Source: Actinomycetes bacterium
GTDB taxonomy: Bacteria > Actinomycetota > Actinomycetes > Actinomycetales > Cellulomonadaceae
Reading direction: 5' to 3'
NCBI GenBank assembly: GCA_023430425.1
Contig: JAEZAR010000339.1
Span: 1-6,516 of the forward strand
Length of the DNA stretch: 6,516 nucleotides
Below, in pieces: positions 1 through 5,148 of the stretch (positions are counted from its first letter, which is position 1; every line of letters starts with the position of its first letter). A program made the position numbers and the translations under genes. The notes below the pieces were generated by a model, which saw only the letters and a program-made list of their open reading frames with translations, did no database searches and was not told the origin of the DNA.

Positions 1-2187
1 ACAGCCCGCACCCGGCGCACGCGCGCCGCGATCGTCCTGGCCGCGGGCCACGACGCCGCCTCCCGCGACCTGCTGACCCGGCCGCTCGGCGACTCGACGG
101 TGGCCCAGCTGGCGCTCGCGACGGTGCGCGCGGTGGTGCCGGCGGAGCGGATCGTCGTCGTGGTCGCCCCGGGTGACTCGGCGCTGCGCGAGCTCCTCGG
201 GGACGACCTCACCTACGTCGAGCAGGCGGAGCGCCGCGGCACCGGCGACGCGGCGCGCACCGGTCGCGCGGCCCTCCCCGTCGATGCCGACCGCGTCCTC
301 GTCGCCTACGCGGACACGCCGCTGCTGCGGGTGGAGTCCCTGCTCGGGCTGCTCACCCGGCACGAGCTGACCCGCGCCGACCTGTCGATCCTCACTGCGG
401 GCGTCGAGGACCCCGACCCGGCGTACGGGCGCATCGTGCGCGAGGGCGGCCGCATCGTCGCCATCGACGAGCCCGCCGCGGACCTGGGCGGCGCCCCCGC
501 CCCCGACCCGGTCGAGGTCAACGTCGGGGCGTACGTCGCCGCGCCCGACCTGCTGGTCGCCGAGCTCGACGCGATGGCGGCGGCGGGGGAGCACCGCCTC
601 ACCGACCTCGCCCGCCGCGTCATCGCGCGCGGGTGCGAGATCACCGCCTACCGCATCCACGACACCGACGAGGTCCAGGGCATCAACACCCCGGGCGAGC
701 TCGCCGCGGCGGCGGACATCGTGCTCAAGCGCCTCTTCGTCCCGCGCAAGAACACCGACACCCGCATCGTGTTCGGCACCGGCGGCTGGCGCGCGGTCAT
801 CGGGGAGGGCTTCACGCTCGCCAACGTGCGCCGCCTCGCCCAGGCCATCGCCAACGAGGTGGTGCGCTGCGGGCTGGAGGAGCGCGGCGTCGTCGTCGGC
901 GGGGACCGGCGCTTCCTGTCGCGCGACGCGGCGGTGGCGATCACCGAGGTGCTCGCCGGCAACGGCATCGCGGTGCGCCTGCTGCCCGACGACGTCCCCA
1001 CCCCGCTCGTCACCTTCGCCGCCCCGCACCTCGGTGCCGCCTACGGGATCATCGTCACCTCCAGCCACAACCCGCCGGAGTGGAACGGGATCAAGGTCTT
1101 CCGCGCGGACGGCTCGCTGCCGCCCGACGCCGAGACCGACCGCTACCAGGATGAGGCGAACGCGATGACCGTGGCGGACGTCATCACGCTCGACATCGAC
1201 CTCGCACGCCGGGCCGGGATGGTCGACGAGCGGCCCCTGACGGAGCCCTACATCGACGCGATCGAGCGGGTCGTCGACGTCGACGCCGCCCGAGGCTCGG
1301 CCCTGCGCGTCGTCGTCGACCCGATGTACGGGACCTCCCAGCTCACCCTCGGCACGATCCTGTCCGACATGCGCGTGCGCGCCGACTTCATCCACGCGGC
1401 GCACAACCCGCTGTTCGGGGGCGTCGCGCCCGCGCCCGACCTGCACCGCCTCTCCGCGCTCATCGGGATGATCCGCGACGAGCCCGGCCGCTACCACCTC
1501 GGCCTGGCCACCGACGGCGACTCCGACCGGATCGGGATCGTCGACGAGCGGGGTCGGTACGTCTCGAGCAACGACCTCCTGCTGCTCCTCTACTGGTACC
1601 TGCACGAGGTCCGCGGCGAGCGGGGCGGCGTCGTGCGCAACCTCGCCACGACCCATCTCCTGGACCGGCTCGCGACCCACTTCGGCGAGGAGTCGCGCGA
1701 GGTGCGGGTGGGCTTCAAGCACGTCATCGCCGCGATGACCGAGATCGGTGCCGTGCTCGGCGGGGAGTCCTCGGGCGGGCTCACGGTCCGGGGCTGGCTG
1801 CTCGGCAAGGACGGGATCTTCGCGTGCGCGCTGGTCGTCGAGATGCTCGCGCGGACGGGCCGGACGATCTCCGAGCTGCTCGCGACCGTGCACGGGATCA
1901 CCGGGCGGCTGCACACGCTCGAGGCCGCCGTCCCCTCGACGCCGGAGATGCGGGTCGCCGTGCCGCGCCGCCTCGCCGCCGAGCCGCTCACCCGGGTCGG
2001 TGCCTACCCGGTGGTCGCCACCAGCCACCTCGACGGCACCAAGATCCTGCTCGAGGACGACAACTGGGCGCTCCTGCGCTTCTCCGGCACGGAGCCGCTG
2101 CTGCGCATGTCCGTCGAGGCCGACACCCCGGAGAAGGCCACGGAGCTGCTGACCTGGCTCGAGGGCTTCGTCACCGCCGGCACCTGA
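1..2187 (+). CDS. Fused GlmU-type nucleotidyltransferase / phosphohexomutase (probable GlcNAc-1-P mutase), 5'-truncated
   Basis: The frame is open from the first base, so the true start lies outside the window; 728 codons are visible. The ATG at 100 is not the likely start, because coding similarity (IVLAAG, 31-48) begins before it. Codons about 9-245 resemble the GlmU pyrophosphorylase domain: GTGDA (238-252), YADTPL with the metal-binding Asp (313), AYGRI, EVNVG (514-528) and EVQGIN with its metal-binding Asn (685). There is no left-handed beta-helix acetyltransferase domain. After a short linker, codons about 255-728 form a complete alpha-D-phosphohexomutase: FGTGGWR (772-792), catalytic phosphoserine loop TSSHNPP (Ser codon 1063), metal loop DGDSDR (1513-1530), sugar loop GESSGG (1762-1779) and phosphate loop RFSGTEPLLR (2077-2106). 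Such mutases interconvert hexose 1- and 6-phosphates in the cytoplasm. The co-directional chitobiose phosphorylase 34 bases downstream makes GlcNAc-1-P the likely substrate (inference). The nucleotidyltransferase P-loop is degenerate, so activity of that half is uncertain. The mutase call is firm and its sugar specificity is moderate. Confidence 0.9.
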   Translation, partial: TARTRRTRAAIVLAAGHDAASRDLLTRPLGDSTVAQLALATVRAVVPAERIVVVVAPGDSALRELLGDDLTYVEQAERRGTGDAARTGRAALPVDADRVLVAYADTPLLRVESLLGLLTRHELTRADLSILTAGVEDPDPAYGRIVREGGRIVAIDEPAADLGGAPAPDPVEVNVGAYVAAPDLLVAELDAMAAAGEHRLTDLARRVIARGCEITAYRIHDTDEVQGINTPGELAAAADIVLKRLFVPRKNTDTRIVFGTGGWRAVIGEGFTLANVRRLAQAIANEVVRCGLEERGVVVGGDRRFLSRDAAVAITEVLAGNGIAVRLLPDDVPTPLVTFAAPHLGAAYGIIVTSSHNPPEWNGIKVFRADGSLPPDAETDRYQDEANAMTVADVITLDIDLARRAGMVDERPLTEPYIDAIERVVDVDAARGSALRVVVDPMYGTSQLTLGTILSDMRVRADFIHAAHNPLFGGVAPAPDLHRLSALIGMIRDEPGRYHLGLATDGDSDRIGIVDERGRYVSSNDLLLLLYWYLHEVRGERGGVVRNLATTHLLDRLATHFGEESREVRVGFKHVIAAMTEIGAVLGGESSGGLTVRGWLLGKDGIFACALVVEMLARTGRTISELLATVHGITGRLHTLEAAVPSTPEMRVAVPRRLAAEPLTRVGAYPVVATSHLDGTKILLEDDNWALLRFSGTEPLLRMSVEADTPEKATELLTWLEGFVTAGT

Positions 2188-2194
2188 GGCCGGC
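2176..2194 (+). promoter_or_regulatory. GC-only hairpin spanning the mutase stop codon
   Basis: GCCGGC at 2176-2181 and GCCGGC at 2189-2194 can pair as a 6-bp all-GC stem around a 7-base loop that holds the TGA stop (2185-2187). No T-run follows, so it does not look like an intrinsic terminator. It could modestly affect mRNA stability or the ratio of the two products. In DNA this GC-rich, such a pairing may be chance. Confidence 0.2.
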
Positions 2195-2205
2195 CACCGA
2201 GAACC

Positions 2206-2210
2206 AGGAG
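2206..2210 (+). promoter_or_regulatory. Shine-Dalgarno for the GH94 gene
   Basis: AGGAG lies 11 bases before the ATG at 2222, inside the 34-base gap after the upstream stop. It supports this ATG as the start and fits the gene being translated from a message shared with the upstream mutase gene. Confidence 0.75.
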
Positions 2211-2221
2211 AGCGACCGACC

Positions 2222-4684
2222 ATGCGCTACGGACACTTCGACGTCGCGGCGGACGAGTACGTCGTCGAGCGCCCGGACGTCCCCGTCTCGTGGACGAACT
2301 ACCTCGGCACGAAGGACCTGTGCACGGTCCTGTCGCACCACGGCGGCGGGTACTCCTACCACCGCGCCTCCCAGACCGGCCGCATCACGCGGTTCCGCCC
2401 CAACGGCGTCCCGCTGGACCGGCCGGGGCACTACGTCTACCTGCGCGACGCCGACGGCGACCACTGGTCGGTCTCCTGGCAGCCCGTCGGCAAGCCGCTC
2501 GCCGCGCCGGGTGCCGACCCGTCGCCCGACGGCGCACCGCACCCGACCGCGCGGTACACCGCCGCGCACGGGATGGGCTACACGCGGTTCGAGTGCGAGT
2601 ACCGGGGCATCCGCGCGAGCCAGACCGTCTTCGTCCCGCTCGACGACGACGTGGAGGTCTGGGACGTCGTCGTCACGAACACCACCGACCGCCCGCGCGA
2701 CCTCACCGTCGCGGGCTACGTGGAGTTCTCCTTCCACACGATCACCATCGACAACCAGAACCTGCAGATGTCGCTGTACGCGGCGGGCTCGTCCTACGCC
2801 GACGGGATCATCGAGTACGACTTCCACTACGAGCCCTGGACGTACCACTTCTTCGCCTCGAGCCGGCCGCCGTCGTCGTACGACTCCCTGCGCGAGGAGT
2901 TCATCGGCCCCTACCGCAGCGAGACGGACCCCGTCGCCGTCGAGCGCGGGCACGGCAGCAACAGGTCCGCCACCACCGGCAACCACTGCGGCGCGCTGTT
3001 CCACACGGTGACGCTCGCGCCCGGGGAGACCGCGCGCCTGGTGTACCTGCTCGGCTACGGCTCGCGGGACGCCGTCGGGCGGGCGATGCGCGACAAGTAC
3101 GCCGACCTCGTGACCGTGGACGCCGAGCGCGCCCGGCTGCGCGCGCACTGGCGCGGCAAGCAGGACCGGCTGCGCATCCGGACCCCGCACGCGGCGATGG
3201 ACACGATGATCAACACCTGGACGCTCCTGCAGGCCGAGACGTGCGTGCAGTGGTCGCGGTTCGCGTCGTTCGTCGAGGTCGGCGGGCGGGCGGGGCTCGG
3301 CTTCCGGGACACCGCCCAGGACGTCATGAGCGTCATCCACTCCAACCCGACCAGGACGCGGCAACGGATCGTCGAGCTCCTGCGCGCCCAGACCCGGGCC
3401 GGGTACGGCCTCCATCTGTTCGACCCGGCCGCGTTCGACCCCGACGCGCCGGTACGCCCGGACGTGCCGAGCCCGACGATCGTCCCGACGCCGAGCCGCG
3501 CCGACCTCGTGCACGGCCTGGCGGACACGTGCTCCGACGACCACCTGTGGCTCGTGCCGTCCGTGGTCGAGTACGTGCGCGAGACCGGCGACGTCGGGTT
3601 CCTCGACGAGGTGGTCCCGTTCGCCGAGGGCGCGCCCGCGACCGTCTACGAGCACCTGACCCGGGCGCTGGACTTCACGTCCGCGCAGGTGGGGCCGAAC
3701 GGGGTCGCGCTCGGCCTGCGGGCCGACTGGAACGACTGCCTCAACCTCGGCGGCGGCCAGACGGCGCTCGTCACCTTCCTGCACGCGTGGGCGATCCGCG
3801 CCTTCTGCGAGGTCGCCCGGGCGCGTGCGGCCGACGGCGACGCGGGGGCGGCCGCCGACGTCGCGCGGTTCTCCGCCGAGCTGGACCGCATCGCGGCGGT
3901 CGCCGACGCCGAGCTGTGGGACGGACGGTGGTGGGTGCGGGGCTTCACGCGCGACGGCGTCGTCATCGGCTCGGCCGCGAACGACGAGGGGCGGATCTTC
4001 CTCGAGCACCAGGCGTGGCCGGTGATCGCCGGGATCACGACGGCCGAGCGGGGCCGCGCGTCGATGGACGCGGTGCGCGAGCACCTCGGGTCCCCGTACG
4101 GGAGCCACCTCAACTGGCCGGCCTTCACGAAGGTCGACGACACGGTGGGCTTCGTCACGCGCGTGTACCCGGGGGTGAAGGAGAACGCCGCGATCTTCTC
4201 CCACCCCAACGCGTGGCCGATCATCGCCGAGGCGCTGCTCGGCCGGGGCGACGAGGCCGTGGCGCTCTACGACGCGCTCTGCCCGGCGCTGCAGAACGAC
4301 GTCGCCGAGGTCCGCGGCGCCGAGCCCTACGTGTACTGCCAGTTCGTCTACGGCCGGGACCACGAGTGGTACGGCCGCGCGCAGAACCCGTGGCTCACGG
4401 GGACGGCGGGCTGGATGTACACGGCGGTGACCAAGTACGTGCTCGGCGTGCGTCCCACGCTCGAGGGTCTCGTGGTCGACCCGGCGGTGCCCCGCGACTG
4501 GGACGGCTTCGAGGTGCGGCGCGTCTGGCGCGGGGCGACGTACGAGATCGAGGTGCGCAACCCCGCCGGCGTGGGCCACGGCGTCGCGTCGCTGACGGTG
4601 GACGGTGCGCCCCACGACCCTGCGGCGCCGATCGCCCCACGGCCGGCCGGGTCGGTGGTGCGGGTGGTCGCCACGCTCGGGTGA
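2222..4684 (+). CDS. GH94 N,N'-diacetylchitobiose phosphorylase
   Basis: This complete 820-residue protein matches the roughly 800-residue length of Vibrio ChbP, and its start MRYGHFD matches family N-termini. The predicted reaction is (GlcNAc)2 + Pi giving alpha-GlcNAc-1-P + GlcNAc, with inversion, in the cytoplasm; no signal peptide is present. The layout is an N-terminal beta-sandwich (about 1-275), a linker, an (alpha/alpha)6 barrel (about 310-740) and a C-terminal beta domain. The general acid is Asp505 in ADWNDCLNLGGG. Arg356 and Arg362 in EVGGRAGLGFRDTAQD correspond, from memory of the Vibrio structure, to Arg343 and Arg349, with the same 13-residue offset as Asp492. Val652 in PGVKEN sits where ChbP has Val and cellobiose phosphorylase has Tyr, leaving room for the N-acetyl group. 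HLFDP, VPTPS and DTCSDDHLWL segments are also ChbP-like. Chitobiose specificity is therefore preferred over cellobiose, and the neighbouring mutase and GH20 genes agree. The gene is probably cotranscribed with the upstream mutase gene. Confidence 0.93.
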   Translation: MRYGHFDVAADEYVVERPDVPVSWTNYLGTKDLCTVLSHHGGGYSYHRASQTGRITRFRPNGVPLDRPGHYVYLRDADGDHWSVSWQPVGKPLAAPGADPSPDGAPHPTARYTAAHGMGYTRFECEYRGIRASQTVFVPLDDDVEVWDVVVTNTTDRPRDLTVAGYVEFSFHTITIDNQNLQMSLYAAGSSYADGIIEYDFHYEPWTYHFFASSRPPSSYDSLREEFIGPYRSETDPVAVERGHGSNRSATTGNHCGALFHTVTLAPGETARLVYLLGYGSRDAVGRAMRDKYADLVTVDAERARLRAHWRGKQDRLRIRTPHAAMDTMINTWTLLQAETCVQWSRFASFVEVGGRAGLGFRDTAQDVMSVIHSNPTRTRQRIVELLRAQTRAGYGLHLFDPAAFDPDAPVRPDVPSPTIVPTPSRADLVHGLADTCSDDHLWLVPSVVEYVRETGDVGFLDEVVPFAEGAPATVYEHLTRALDFTSAQVGPNGVALGLRADWNDCLNLGGGQTALVTFLHAWAIRAFCEVARARAADGDAGAAADVARFSAELDRIAAVADAELWDGRWWVRGFTRDGVVIGSAANDEGRIFLEHQAWPVIAGITTAERGRASMDAVREHLGSPYGSHLNWPAFTKVDDTVGFVTRVYPGVKENAAIFSHPNAWPIIAEALLGRGDEAVALYDALCPALQNDVAEVRGAEPYVYCQFVYGRDHEWYGRAQNPWLTGTAGWMYTAVTKYVLGVRPTLEGLVVDPAVPRDWDGFEVRRVWRGATYEIEVRNPAGVGHGVASLTVDGAPHDPAAPIAPRPAGSVVRVVATLG

Positions 4685-4709
4685 GGGGGCGGGGTCGCCG
4701 GCGCGGCGC
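4685..4709. other. 25-base gap between convergent genes
   Basis: This is the whole space between the GH94 stop (4682-4684) and the opposing small-gene stop (4710-4712). It holds a weak 5-bp stem with a 3-base loop (CGCCG/CGGCG, 4696-4708) without a T-run on either strand. I see no convincing intrinsic terminator, so transcripts from the two strands probably overlap at their 3' ends unless Rho acts. Confidence 0.5.
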
Positions 4710-5135
4710 TCAGACCTCCAGGTCCGCGCGCACCTTGACGTTCGCCGCCGCGTCGCCCGCCCGGATCCCGTCCGCCGCCGCCGCGAGGAACTGCCGCAGC
4801 GTGTGGCCCGCGAGCACCTTCGTCTCCTTCATGCGCAGGAGCCGGGAGGGCGCGACGAGCTGGGCCTCCTCGACGTCGACGCGCACGTTCGTCCGCCCGC
4901 CGGACGTCTGCGTGACCACGCGCAGGAGCATGAGCCGCCGGGTCCCGAGCGCGTCGCGGACCTCGTACACGTCCGCCTTCGGCGTCGTGGAGGTGCGCCG
5001 CACGCGCTGCCGGCCGTTCCACAGGTCGCCCTTGGCGGCGGCCGCGGCCTCGAGGCACACGTGCTTGACCTGGGCCGGTGACAGCGACGTGGTCGCGCGC
5101 AGGCGGGACCGGGCGGGCTGGGCGAGGAACGGCAC
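4710..5135 (-). CDS. Small protein of unknown function, about 141 residues
   Basis: I do not recognise this protein. Coding is supported by its position directly after the GH20 gene and by a plausible globular sequence that differs from the Arg/Ala/Pro-rich shadow frames around it. The chosen start is GTG at 5135, which has an AGGA 9 bases upstream. GTG at 5153 is an alternative that would overlap the GH20 stop and has a poorer, closer ribosome site. The frame stays open far upstream into GH20, but that part is low-complexity shadow. By eye the fold is mixed alpha/beta: an initial strand (RLRATTSLS), a helix starting at SPAQV, several strands in the middle (VYEVRDA, LMLLRVVTQT, NVRVDVEEAQLV), then an amphipathic helix (LRQFLAAAADGIRAG) and a short basic/acidic tail ending DLEV. 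That order is loosely like START/SRPBCC ligand-binding proteins, but this is only a guess. There is no signal peptide, membrane segment or obvious catalytic motif. It is probably cotranscribed with GH20. Confidence 0.7.
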   Translation of the reverse strand: MPFLAQPARSRLRATTSLSPAQVKHVCLEAAAAAKGDLWNGRQRVRRTSTTPKADVYEVRDALGTRRLMLLRVVTQTSGGRTNVRVDVEEAQLVAPSRLLRMKETKVLAGHTLRQFLAAAADGIRAGDAAANVKVRADLEV

Positions 5136-5144
5136 GGCGGCCAG

Positions 5145-5148
5145 TCCT
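5145..5148 (-). promoter_or_regulatory. Shine-Dalgarno of the small downstream gene, overlapping the GH20 stop
   Basis: AGGA (read on the - strand) shares bases with the GH20 TAG stop (5149-5147) and lies 9 bases before the GTG at 5135. This arrangement favours translational coupling: ribosomes ending GH20 could restart on the small gene. It is also the reason for preferring the 5135 start over 5153. Confidence 0.5.

Noticed and set aside
100..102. ATG at 100 as the start of the fusion gene
   Set aside because: The frame is open to base 1, and the LAAG nucleotide-binding strand at 37-48 belongs to the domain. Starting at 100 would remove the core of the fold.
1..740. Calling the first gene glmU
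   Set aside because: Only the pyrophosphorylase-like domain is present, its signature loop is altered, and the following domain is a mutase rather than a hexapeptide-repeat acetyltransferase.
2171..4615. Long antisense open frame of 814 codons opposite the GH94 gene
   Set aside because: It is rich in Arg, Val, Asp and Pro with no family motif, and mirrors the third-position G/C bias of the real gene. It is a typical shadow frame in high-G+C DNA.
4696..4708. CGCCG-GCG-CGGCG stem as a bidirectional terminator
   Set aside because: The stem is only 5 bp and no T-run follows on either strand. Such pairings are frequent by chance at this G+C content.
4713..4724. Inverted repeat GACCTCCAGGTC
   Set aside because: It lies within the last codons of the small gene, has too small a loop for a full stem, and is a single short occurrence, so an operator call is not supported.
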